A DNA stretch of 36,767 nucleotides. Source: CAZTHM01 sp041946825. GTDB taxonomy: Bacteria > Acidobacteriota > Terriglobia > UBA7540. The notes below the pieces were generated by a model. That model was not told the origin of the DNA. It did not search any database and saw nothing but the letters and a program-made list of their open reading frames with translations. Both the position numbers and the translations under genes were made by a program. The DNA is taken from NCBI GenBank assembly GCA_041946825.1, contig JBHGBD010000038.1, positions 1 to 36,767 of the forward strand. Direction: 5' to 3'. Within the stretch, counting starts at the first letter, position 1, and each line of letters opens with the position of its first letter. Of this stretch, positions 22,891 to 30,575 are shown piece after piece.

Positions 22891-25209
22891 ATGCGAATTC
22901 TTACCCGCTATATTCTGAAAGAAGTCTTCTCTCACTCCTTATTAGGGCTGCTCGTCTTCACATTCGTTATCTTTGTCCGCCACGTCGGGCACCTGCTAGA
23001 ACTCGTGGTTCGTCATAGCCTGCCCGCCCGGAGCATGATCGAACTCTTCCTGCTTCCCATCCCCGGCATCCTCGTCTTGACGATTCCCATGGCCGTCCTG
23101 GTGGGGACGCTGATCGGCCTCAGCCGAATGTCGGCCGACGGGGAGGTCATCGCGGTCCGGGCCTCGGGCATAGGTCTCGGCCAGTTCGTGCGGCCGGTGA
23201 TGGTGATTGCCTTGGCAGGCTGGGCGGTCGCAATGTGGATGAGCTTGTTTCTGGCTCCCCAGTCCCTTCGGAAACTGCACCGCATGGAGCAGGAGATAAC
23301 CACCAGCGAGGTTCCCTACGAAATTCAACCCCGGGTCTTCCTGGAGCAGTTTCCCAACCTCTTGCTCTACCTTCAGGATGTGACCGGCTCCCGCTCCGAG
23401 TGGCGCGGCGTTTTCATCGCCGATTCGACGGACCGGGATTCGCCGAAGGTTACGTTAGCGGAAAGCGGTGTCCTTGTCAACGACCCGGCCTCGCGACGAC
23501 TGACCCTTCATTTGGAGCGCGGCACAACCCACGAGATCGATCCCCAGCATCCGGAACGGTATAGCATCGCTTCCTTCACGAACACGGACATCCCCATTCC
23601 CCAGAGCCAGAATGGCGGCACGGTTTCCGAATGGAGAATTCCCCCCGCGCTGTCGCTTTCCGACCTGCTGGCCGCGCGAAGTGATCCCAGCCAGCAGAGG
23701 GCCGCGACGGTGGAATTCCATTATCGCTTTGCCCTCCCCGTCGCCTCGCTGGTCCTGGCGCTCGTCGGGATCCCCTTGGGCATTTCCACCCGCCGGGGCG
23801 GAAAAGCCGTGGGCGTCGTCCTGACCATCCTCCTGGTCTTTCTCTACTACATCATCATGGCTTTCGGCCTGGGCTTCGCAAAACAGGGCCGAGTCGCTCC
23901 CAGCGTCGGGCTCTGGCTGGCCAATGGCTTCTTTGCCGTGATGGGGACACTGATGCTCATGAACCTCCGGGGTGTACGCCAACGCCTCCAGCACCTTCAA
24001 GAATTACTTGAAGGTTTCTGGCACGACTGGCAACATCGTCTCCACCGCGACAGAACTGATGGCCTGCCAGCCTCAACCGCCCGGGCCCCCGACCCAAGAC
24101 CCGTGGGAGAACGATTGTTCCAGCTTCTGGATATCTACATCATTCGCGGATGGGTCGTTTACTTCTTCTTGCTGCTGGCCACCTTCACCGGGATTTACCT
24201 CATTTTCGACTTTTACCAGATTCTGGGAGACATCCTGCGCAACCACATTCCGGCGCGCGTGGTCTTTGACTACTATCGCTTTCTCCTGCCTCAGGCCGTT
24301 TATTATCCCGCCCTGCCGCTCAGCGTGCTGGTGGCGACGCTCGTCAACTTCGGCCTGCTGGCCAAGACGAATCAGATCACCGCCATCAAGTCTTCCGGGG
24401 TCAGTATCTACCGCATTTCGCTTCCCATCCTGGTCATGGCCGCCGGGCTGAGCGCTCTCATGTACTTCATGGGGGATTATTACCTGCCTGAGACAAACCA
24501 GCGCTGGGACTCGCTGCGCAACCAGATCAAAGGCAAGCCGCCACAAACCTATCTGCGCCCGGACCGGCAATGGATCTTCGGGCAGTCGAACCGGATCTAC
24601 AATCACCGCTTCTTCGATCCCGACCGGAACGTTTTCGCCGACTTATCGGTATATGAGTTCGAGCCGAAAACCTTCCGCATCACGCGGCGGATATACGCCA
24701 GCCGGGCAATCTGGGAAGAGCCCATTCATGGCTGGGTGCTCGAAAACGGTTGGGTCAGAACGATCGAAGGCAACCGGGTGGCCACCTACCTGCCCTTTTC
24801 CGTGGCCAAATTCGATGAACTGACAGAAGAGCCGGCGTATTTCAAGAAGGAAGTCCGGCCTTCCGCGCAAATGAGCGCCTGGGAACTGCGGCGGTATATC
24901 AACGACCTCTCGCAGAGCGGTTTTGACGTGGTCCGGCTTTCGGTCCAGTTCTACCGCAAATTCTCGTTTCCGCTCATCGCCTTTGTTGTGGCCTTGCTGG
25001 GAATTCCCTTCTCGCTCAGCATGGGAAGGAAAGGGGCGCTCTCCGGAATCGCCGTCAGCATCGCCATCGCCATCGTCTATTGGTCCGCCACGAGCCTCTT
25101 TGAAGCCATGGGAAACCTCAGCCAGCTTCCTCCCGTCGTCGCCGCCTGGTCACCGGATGTGCTGTTTGGATTGGTGGGCGTGTACCTGCTGTTGCGGGTC
25201 AGGACTTGA
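22891..25209 (+). CDS. LptF-LptG type double permease in one polypeptide
   Basis: Two YjgP/YjgQ permease modules lie in one frame of about 772 residues. The first (1 to about 375) opens with ILTRYILKEVFSHSLLGLLVFTFV and has the paired N-terminal spans, a periplasmic beta-rich domain and three C-terminal spans ending near TLMLMNL. After a polar linker of about 35 residues (to about 411), the second module starts with LLDIYIIRGWVVYFFLLLATF and repeats the same plan, ending in LFGLVGVYLLLRVRT. In enterobacteria LptF and LptG are separate proteins that pair with the LptB ATPase to extract LPS. Here one chain could supply both. I start at ATG 22891, where the conserved region begins; no strong Shine-Dalgarno is seen. 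The linker coincides with a dyad motif copy. Confidence 0.9.
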   Translation: MRILTRYILKEVFSHSLLGLLVFTFVIFVRHVGHLLELVVRHSLPARSMIELFLLPIPGILVLTIPMAVLVGTLIGLSRMSADGEVIAVRASGIGLGQFVRPVMVIALAGWAVAMWMSLFLAPQSLRKLHRMEQEITTSEVPYEIQPRVFLEQFPNLLLYLQDVTGSRSEWRGVFIADSTDRDSPKVTLAESGVLVNDPASRRLTLHLERGTTHEIDPQHPERYSIASFTNTDIPIPQSQNGGTVSEWRIPPALSLSDLLAARSDPSQQRAATVEFHYRFALPVASLVLALVGIPLGISTRRGGKAVGVVLTILLVFLYYIIMAFGLGFAKQGRVAPSVGLWLANGFFAVMGTLMLMNLRGVRQRLQHLQELLEGFWHDWQHRLHRDRTDGLPASTARAPDPRPVGERLFQLLDIYIIRGWVVYFFLLLATFTGIYLIFDFYQILGDILRNHIPARVVFDYYRFLLPQAVYYPALPLSVLVATLVNFGLLAKTNQITAIKSSGVSIYRISLPILVMAAGLSALMYFMGDYYLPETNQRWDSLRNQIKGKPPQTYLRPDRQWIFGQSNRIYNHRFFDPDRNVFADLSVYEFEPKTFRITRRIYASRAIWEEPIHGWVLENGWVRTIEGNRVATYLPFSVAKFDELTEEPAYFKKEVRPSAQMSAWELRRYINDLSQSGFDVVRLSVQFYRKFSFPLIAFVVALLGIPFSLSMGRKGALSGIAVSIAIAIVYWSATSLFEAMGNLSQLPPVVAAWSPDVLFGLVGVYLLLRVRT
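23996..24012. repeat. 17-bp dyad motif, copy at the lptFG linker
   Basis: TTCAAGAATTACTTGAA matches at 13 of 14 positions. With flanks it is CTTCAAG-N5-CTTGAAG, perfect 7-bp arms, in the L-Q-E-L-L-E codons between the two permease halves. Confidence 0.65.
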
Positions 25210-25220
25210 AATCAGGCGGC

Positions 25221-25272
25221 AAGTGGTTAGTGGCAAGTGGCGTGTAGAACAAGTCGAAAGTCCAAAGTCGAA
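25221..25272. repeat. Two 7-bp tandem arrays after lptFG
   Basis: AAGTGGT, TAGTGGC, AAGTGGC (25221-25241) are followed by AGTCGAA, AGTCCAA, AGTCGAA (25252-25272), each with an exact 7-nt period. The second family recurs near glyQ at 31553. Confidence 0.75.
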
Positions 25273-25374
25273 AGTTAAGTCAAGTGAAGTGATGGCCGAT
25301 ATCAAGACTCCCAATGAATGCTCGACTCGACGCGTGCAACCGTGAATCGGTGACTCCGAAAGCCGACGATTGAC

Positions 25375-25391
25375 TTAAAGTAAAACTTTAA
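25375..25391. repeat. 17-bp dyad motif, perfect intergenic copy
   Basis: TTAAAGTAAAACTTTAA has perfect 7-bp arms, extended to 8 by flanking C and G. A 16-bp palindrome follows 50 bp later. Confidence 0.8.
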
Positions 25392-25441
25392 GCGGGGTCT
25401 GGCTTGTTAGCGCGTGGAAGTTCGATAAAAGCTTGAAGTTA

Positions 25442-25457
25442 TGTCGGCGCGTCGACA
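25442..25457. repeat. 16-bp palindrome, copy 3
   Basis: TGTCGGCGCGTCGACA has one pair mismatched in the arms (G/T) but matches the consensus TGTCGRCGCGYCGACA. Confidence 0.7.
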
Positions 25458-25463
25458 TGAAGT

Positions 25464-25569
25464 ACAGTGACGAGTGGCCAGTAACATGTGACGAGCAGGA
25501 GGCGAGGAGTCTTTCTTCTGGCTTCTGACTCCTGATTTCTGCTCGTCACTCGTCACACATCACTCGTCA
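25464..25569. repeat. Nested 7-bp arrays forming an inverted repeat before the ppdK stop
   Basis: A left arm with AGTGACGAGTGG and TGTGACGAG, an inner TTCTGGC, TTCTGAC, TCCTGAT, TTCTGCT array (about 25515-25541), and a right arm CGTCACT, CGTCACA, CATCACT, CGTCAC (25543-25569) keep a 7-nt period. Left AGTGACG and right CGTCACT are complementary, so a hairpin is possible in the ppdK 3' region. Confidence 0.7.
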
Positions 25570-28275
25570 CTAGGCCGTGGTGTAGGCCTTAGCCTGCTGC
25601 TTCTTCACCGCCGCCTGTGCCGCCGCCAGGCGGGCGATGGGTACGCGATAAGGTGAGCAGCTCACGTAGTTCAGCCCCGCCTCGGCGCAGATCTCAATCG
25701 AAGACGGATCGCCTCCGTGCTCGCCGCAAATCCCCACCTTCAGGTTTTCGCGCGAGCTCCGGCCTTCCGCCGTGCCGATTTTGAGCAGGCGCCCCACGCG
25801 CTTCGGGTCGAGCTGCGCGAAGGGGTCGGCGGGCCAGATCTTCTGTTTGGTATAGGCGTTGATGATCTTCCCGCAATCGTCTCGCGAGAGGCCGAAAGTC
25901 GTTTGTGTCAGGTCGTTCGTCCCGAAACTGAAGAATTCCGCCTCCTGAGCGATTTCGGCCGCCGAGAGCGCCGCGGCGGGCAATTCAATCATCGTTCCGA
26001 CCAGGTACTCCACCTTCACGCCTTTCTTCTTGAAGACTTCCTCCGCCACGCGGTGGACGATTTCCTTTTGCGCCAGGAACTCCTTCACCTCTCCCACGAG
26101 CGGGATCATCACTTCCGGCTTGGCGTCGATTCCCTGCTTCTTGCAGTCGGCTGCGGCCTCGAAGATCGCGCGCGCCTGCATTTCGGTAATCTCCGGATAC
26201 ATGATTCCCAGCCGGCAGCCGCGCAGCCCAAGCATCGGGTTGAATTCATGTAATCCTTCAACTACGGCCAGCATCTTCTTGAGCTGGTTGATCTTGGGAC
26301 TCTTCTTCTTGCTCCCTTCAAGCTTGGCGATTTCCACCATAAGCTCTTCCCGCTTGGGAAGGAATTCGTGCAGCGGCGGGTCGAGCGTTCTGATCGTAAC
26401 CGGCAGGCCGTTCATCGCCTTAAACAGCCCGAAGAAGTCCTTGCGCTGCATGGGGAGCAGCTTGCCGAGCGCTTCGCGACGCTGCTTCTCGAGCTTGGCC
26501 GCTTCTTTCTCGTCGTTCGTGTCCTTGCAGGCCATGATCATCCGCTGGACGTGTGGAAGACGGTCCTTGGCGAAGAACATATGCTCGGTGCGACAGAGGC
26601 CGATTCCCTCCGCGCCGAAATTGCGCGCCACCAGCGCGTCGCGCGGGATGTCGGCGTTGGCGCGCACGCCGAGCTGGCGGTTATCGTCAGCCCATTGCAT
26701 GAATTCCGCGAAGACGCCACTGTGCGGGTCGGGTTCGACCAGATTGGCCTTGCCCAAAATCACCCGTCCGGTTGACCCGTCAAGCGAGATCCAGTCGCCC
26801 TCCTTGAGTGTCTGGCCGGCAACGCGGATCTGTTTTTTGGCCCCGTCCACTTCCACGTCGCCCGCGCCGGCCACGCAAGGCTTTCCCATGCCGCGAGTGA
26901 CCACTGCGGCGTGCGAGGTCATTCCCCCGCGCGAGGTGAGAATCCCAACCGCCACTTCCATGCCGTGAATATCGTCGGGAACGGTTTCAGCCCGAACTAG
27001 AATGACCGGGTTGGCTTTCCCTTGCTTGACGGCTTCGTCCGCCGTAAAGACGATGCGCCCCACGGCCGCACCGGGCGACGCCGGCAAGCCCTTCGCCAGC
27101 ACCTTGAGCGGTTTCGATTCGTCGAGCACCGGGTGCAAGAGTTGATTTAACTGCTCCGGGTCGACGCGCAGCAATGCTTCCTGGGGCGTGATCAGACCCT
27201 CCTTGACCATCTCGACAGCAATCCGCACGGCAGCCGGGCCGGTGCGCTTTCCGGCGCGCGTCTGGAGCATGTACAGTTTGCCTTCCTGGATCGTGAACTC
27301 AAAGTCCTGCACGTCGCGGTAGTGCTTCTCAAGGCGTGTGGTGATGTCGCGGAGCTGAGTATAGACGTCCGGCATAATTTCGCCGAGTTCCCTGATAGGC
27401 ACGGGAGTACGAACCCCGGCGACAACGTCTTCGCCCTGAGCGTTCATTAGGAATTCGCCGTAGAACTCCTTGAGCCCGGTTGCGGGATTGCGTGTGAACC
27501 CGACGCCGGTTCCGGAAGTCTCGCCCATGTTGCCGAAGACCATGGTCTGCACATTGACGGCGGTTCCGAGATCGTCGGAAATCTTGTTCAATCGCCGGTA
27601 AGTCTTCGCCCGGGGATTGTACCAGGAGCGGAAAACCGCCTCGATGGCCATTTCAAGTTGTACTTTAGGATCCTGGGGGAAGTCCTTCCCCGCCTCTTTG
27701 CGGACAACTTTCTTGTACTCGGCGATGACTTGCTTCAAATCCTCGGCCGTAAGCTCGGTATCGAGCTTCACTCCCTTCTTTTTCTTCTGGCCGTCGAAGA
27801 CGTGCTCGAACTTCTCCTTGGGGATTTCCATGACCACATTACCGAACATCTGGATGAAGCGGCGGTAGCTGTCGTAAGCAAATCGGGGATTGCTGGTCTT
27901 CTCGGCGAAGACCCCGGCGATCTGGTCGTTCATGCCCAGGTTGAGAATGGTGTCCATCATCCCGGGCATGGAGAACTTGGCGCCGGACCGCACGGAGACG
28001 AGCAATGGGCTTTTCGGGTCGCCAAGCCTTTGACTGAGCAGTGTCTCCAACATATTCAGGGCAGCGAAAGCCTCGGTCTTGATGTTGTCCGGGGTCTTAT
28101 TTCCTGCCTGGAAGTAGAGCCGGCAAGCCGAGGTGGCGATCGTGAATCCGGGGGGGACGGGCAAGCTGGCGTTGGTCATTTCCGCCAGGCCTGCGCCTTT
28201 TCCCCCCAGGACATCCTTCATGTCTCCGTGACCGTCAGCCTTTCCACCGCCGAAGAAATAGACGTACTTTTCCAT
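25570..28275 (-). CDS. ppdK: Pyruvate, phosphate dikinase
   Basis: The enzyme interconverts pyruvate, ATP and phosphate with PEP, AMP and pyrophosphate, acting in glycolysis or gluconeogenesis. The 901 residues begin with KYVYFFGGGKADG and the ATP-grasp segment GGKGAGLAEMTNASLPVPPGF. The swivelling phosphohistidine domain has H455 in GGMTSHAAVVTRGMG, and the PEP/pyruvate barrel has FSFGTNDLTQTTFGLSRDD and Cys850 in VGICGEHGGDPSS. Length and motifs fit the Clostridium-type enzyme. AAGGAG lies 5 nt before the ATG. No regulatory-protein gene (PDRP) is adjacent. Heptamer arrays flank both ends, and codons 203-208 carry the dyad motif. Confidence 0.97.
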   Translation of the reverse strand: MEKYVYFFGGGKADGHGDMKDVLGGKGAGLAEMTNASLPVPPGFTIATSACRLYFQAGNKTPDNIKTEAFAALNMLETLLSQRLGDPKSPLLVSVRSGAKFSMPGMMDTILNLGMNDQIAGVFAEKTSNPRFAYDSYRRFIQMFGNVVMEIPKEKFEHVFDGQKKKKGVKLDTELTAEDLKQVIAEYKKVVRKEAGKDFPQDPKVQLEMAIEAVFRSWYNPRAKTYRRLNKISDDLGTAVNVQTMVFGNMGETSGTGVGFTRNPATGLKEFYGEFLMNAQGEDVVAGVRTPVPIRELGEIMPDVYTQLRDITTRLEKHYRDVQDFEFTIQEGKLYMLQTRAGKRTGPAAVRIAVEMVKEGLITPQEALLRVDPEQLNQLLHPVLDESKPLKVLAKGLPASPGAAVGRIVFTADEAVKQGKANPVILVRAETVPDDIHGMEVAVGILTSRGGMTSHAAVVTRGMGKPCVAGAGDVEVDGAKKQIRVAGQTLKEGDWISLDGSTGRVILGKANLVEPDPHSGVFAEFMQWADDNRQLGVRANADIPRDALVARNFGAEGIGLCRTEHMFFAKDRLPHVQRMIMACKDTNDEKEAAKLEKQRREALGKLLPMQRKDFFGLFKAMNGLPVTIRTLDPPLHEFLPKREELMVEIAKLEGSKKKSPKINQLKKMLAVVEGLHEFNPMLGLRGCRLGIMYPEITEMQARAIFEAAADCKKQGIDAKPEVMIPLVGEVKEFLAQKEIVHRVAEEVFKKKGVKVEYLVGTMIELPAAALSAAEIAQEAEFFSFGTNDLTQTTFGLSRDDCGKIINAYTKQKIWPADPFAQLDPKRVGRLLKIGTAEGRSSRENLKVGICGEHGGDPSSIEICAEAGLNYVSCSPYRVPIARLAAAQAAVKKQQAKAYTTA
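27652..27668. repeat. 17-bp dyad motif, copy in ppdK
   Basis: TTCAAGTTGTACTTTAG matches at 13 of 14 positions. On the gene strand it gives K-V-Q-L-E as AAA GTA CAA CTT GAA. Confidence 0.7.
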
Positions 28276-28300
28276 GATTGCTCCTTTTCGAAAGAAGAAT

Positions 28301-28321
28301 TCAGAAGCCAGAAGTCAGAAT
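28301..28321. repeat. 7-bp tandem array (TCAGAAG), left arm
   Basis: Units are TCAGAAG, CCAGAAG and TCAGAAT, lying 25 bp upstream of the ppdK start codon and inverted relative to 28345-28386. Confidence 0.75.
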
Positions 28322-28344
28322 GAAAGACTCGCGGCTAGGCCTTT

Positions 28345-28386
28345 ATTCTGGATTCTGACTCCTGACTCCTGACTTCTGACTTCTGC
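28345..28386. repeat. 7-bp tandem array (CTYCTGA), right arm
   Basis: Six phased units, ATTCTGG, ATTCTGA, CTCCTGA, CTCCTGA, CTTCTGA and CTTCTGC, are complementary to 28301-28321, so a hairpin between glyS and ppdK is possible. Confidence 0.85.
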
Positions 28387-28391
28387 TGTAG

Positions 28392-28408
28392 TTCAACTTT
28401 CACTTTCA
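28392..28408. repeat. 17-bp dyad motif, degenerate intergenic copy
   Basis: TTCAACTTTCACTTTCA matches at 12 of 14 positions, 4 bp before the 16-bp palindrome. Confidence 0.45.
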
Positions 28409-28412
28409 ATTT

Positions 28413-28428
28413 CGTCGACGCGTCGACA
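28413..28428. repeat. 16-bp palindrome, copy 4
   Basis: CGTCGACGCGTCGACA has only its outer base off consensus and ends 8 bp from the glyS stop codon. Confidence 0.65.
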
Positions 28429-28436
28429 CAGCCCGA

Positions 28437-30575
28437 TCAGGACGCGATCTCGGCAAACTGCGCGATGCCGGAAAATAAAGCGTCCAGCTTTCCCAGTAAG
28501 CGCAGGCGGTTCTCCCGCACCGCTCGGTCCTCCGCCATCACCAGGACCTTGTCGAAGAACTTATCCACGGCGGGGCGAAGCGCCGCGATCGACTCCAGCG
28601 CCTTTCCATACTCCCCCGTCGCAGCGAGTTTCGCTGCCGCAACCGAAACCGAAGTATAGTCCGCGTAAAGGTCCGCTTCCGGCCCGGACTCCAGCAGAGA
28701 CCCGTCAACCTCGCCCGGTTGCCAGTCGGATGCGGAGGCAGACTTGGCAAGTATATTTTTGATGCGTTTCGCCGCCACCGACAACGCCTCAAAATCTTCC
28801 CCGCCCCGTAGTTGCTCCAGGGCCAAGGCGCGCTCAGCTGCTTGGGCGGGATTGTCTGCCCCAGCGGCCCGGACCGCCCGCACCGTGTCGTACCGCAGCC
28901 CTCGAACCGTCTCAAGATAGAACCTTAGTCGCTCGGCCAGAAAATCGAGGACGGCGGTGAAAACCTCCGCTTGCGGCTTTTGCCAGTCAATCGTCAGAGT
29001 GTTCAGCGCCTGCTCGATAAGCGGCCGGAGGTCGATCGAAATCGAGCCTTCAACCAGAACTTTAACTATTCCGTTTCCCTGCCGGCGCAGCGCAAAGGGA
29101 TCGCTCGAGCCCGTCGGTTCCTGTCCGACGGCGAATCCGCCCACAACGCTATCGAGCTTATCGGCCAGAGAAACCACCGCTCCGGCGATGCTTCGCGGAG
29201 CTGAATCCTCCAGGCCTGCGGGCTTGTAGTGATCGTAGATGGCAGTCGCGACTCCTTCCGGCTCGCCTTGCGCCGCGGCATAGAGCCCGCCCACCACGCC
29301 CTGGAGTTCGGTAAACTCTTGCACCATCTGGGTCGTCAGGTCGCACTTCGAAAGCTCGACGGCGCGCAAAGCGTGCTCCGCTTCCTCGTGGGTGATCCTG
29401 TCCTGATCGGCGAGCGCCTGGACGATGAGGCGCGCAATCTGGCGCATACGCTCGACCTTGTCGGCATAACTTCCCAATTGGGCCTGATAGGTAACGCGCG
29501 CCAACCGTTCCGCCCGGCCGGCGAGAGGAACCCTCTGGTCGGAATTCCAGAAAAACTCCGCGTCGGCAAAGCGCGCCGCGAGCACCCGCTCGTGACCTCG
29601 GCGGATCAGGCCCCGCGCGTCCTCGTCCATATTGAGGATGGCCACAAAGGACGGTTCGAGTTCCCCTTGCCGGTTCTCCAGCGAAAAGTATTTCTGGTGG
29701 TCACGCATCACCGTAATCAAAATCTCTCGCGGGAGATGGAGAAAGCGGGCATCGAAGCCGCCTCGAATTCCCGTCGGCCATTCCGTCGAGTTGACGACCC
29801 ATTGCGCCAGTTCTCGGTCCTCAACGAGCTTCAGGCCGTCTTCAAGTAACACTTGAGCTTCTGACTGAACCTTCTCCCGCCGCGTTTCCGGGTCGAATTC
29901 CACAAACGCTCGCCGAAGTTTCTTCGCGTAATCCTCGAAGCCGCGGACGCGAATCCGCCCGGGCCGCAAAGCACGATGGCCGTAAGTAAGGTCGGCAGAC
30001 TTGACCCCCGCGACCTGGAACGGAATAACGTTTGCCTCCGGGCCCTCTCCAGATAGCGCCAGAAGCCAGCGGATCGGCCGGACGAATCGCGGCCCTGCCT
30101 TGGCCACCCAATACATGCTCTTCGGGAAGCTTAGCCCCGTAATGGCGCGGGGGAGGATGCCCGAAAGCAGCCGCCCGGCAGGTTTGCCGCGCAACGTCTT
30201 GCGGACCGCCAGGTACTCGCCTTTGGGCGTCGTCACGCGCGCCAGATCGCCGACCTTCACCGCATTCTTGGCTGCGAAACTTTCTGCGGCCCTGGTAGGA
30301 TTCCCGGCGGCGTCAAAGGCCACCTTCACCGGCGGCCCGACCAGTTCTTCCACCTGGTCCGCCTGCCGAACGAGAACTTCCGGAACCAGCACCACTAGTC
30401 GCCGCGGGGTGGAATAGCTCCTGGGCACGGTGGCACTGGCGGGCAGCAGCCGAGCTTCCTTCAATGCTTCCGACAGCCCGCGGGCGAAGTCCTCGCGCGC
30501 GGCGTCCAGAAAGCGGGCGGGAATCTCCTCACATCCGATTTCAACCAAGAGCGGGCGTGTCCGTGGCGCCTTCAC
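28437..30575 (-). CDS. glyS: Glycyl-tRNA synthetase beta subunit
   Basis: This is the large subunit of the alpha2beta2 bacterial GlyRS, which binds tRNA-Gly. The 712 residues begin with PLLVEIGCEEIPARFLDAA, the standard GlyS opening. They contain the HD-like region around residues 350-420, YAAAQGEPEGVATAIYDHYKP and DKLDSVVGGFAVGQEPTGSSDPFALRRQG, and a C-terminal helical anticodon-binding part. I start at GTG 30575, which overlaps the glyQ stop as GTGA and has GGAGG 10 nt upstream; the longer frame to 30647 lies inside glyQ. The overlap implies coupled translation, giving equal subunits. It contains two copies of the dyad motif. Confidence 0.96.
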   Translation of the reverse strand: MKAPRTRPLLVEIGCEEIPARFLDAAREDFARGLSEALKEARLLPASATVPRSYSTPRRLVVLVPEVLVRQADQVEELVGPPVKVAFDAAGNPTRAAESFAAKNAVKVGDLARVTTPKGEYLAVRKTLRGKPAGRLLSGILPRAITGLSFPKSMYWVAKAGPRFVRPIRWLLALSGEGPEANVIPFQVAGVKSADLTYGHRALRPGRIRVRGFEDYAKKLRRAFVEFDPETRREKVQSEAQVLLEDGLKLVEDRELAQWVVNSTEWPTGIRGGFDARFLHLPREILITVMRDHQKYFSLENRQGELEPSFVAILNMDEDARGLIRRGHERVLAARFADAEFFWNSDQRVPLAGRAERLARVTYQAQLGSYADKVERMRQIARLIVQALADQDRITHEEAEHALRAVELSKCDLTTQMVQEFTELQGVVGGLYAAAQGEPEGVATAIYDHYKPAGLEDSAPRSIAGAVVSLADKLDSVVGGFAVGQEPTGSSDPFALRRQGNGIVKVLVEGSISIDLRPLIEQALNTLTIDWQKPQAEVFTAVLDFLAERLRFYLETVRGLRYDTVRAVRAAGADNPAQAAERALALEQLRGGEDFEALSVAAKRIKNILAKSASASDWQPGEVDGSLLESGPEADLYADYTSVSVAAAKLAATGEYGKALESIAALRPAVDKFFDKVLVMAEDRAVRENRLRLLGKLDALFSGIAQFAEIAS
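29049..29065. repeat. 17-bp dyad motif, degenerate copy in glyS
   Basis: TTCAACCAGAACTTTAA matches at 12 of 14 positions in the V-K-V-L-V-E codons. Confidence 0.45.
29841..29857. repeat. 17-bp dyad motif, copy in glyS
   Basis: TTCAAGTAACACTTGAG matches at 13 of 14 positions in the Q-V-L-L-E codons, read CAA GTG TTA CTT GAA on the gene strand. Confidence 0.65.

Larger units (their letters stand above)
25210..25569. other. Convergent lptFG/ppdK intergenic region, no gene seen
   Basis: This 360-bp gap contains two heptamer families (25221-25272), a perfect 17-bp dyad (25375), the 16-bp palindrome (25442) and a nested heptamer region (about 25464-25569) running up to the ppdK stop. No ORF has recognisable content, and no T-rich terminator hairpin is seen. 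Confidence 0.7.

Noticed and set aside
25210..25569. A CRISPR-like array
   Set aside because: Repeats are 7 bp and tandem without spacers, and no cas gene is near.
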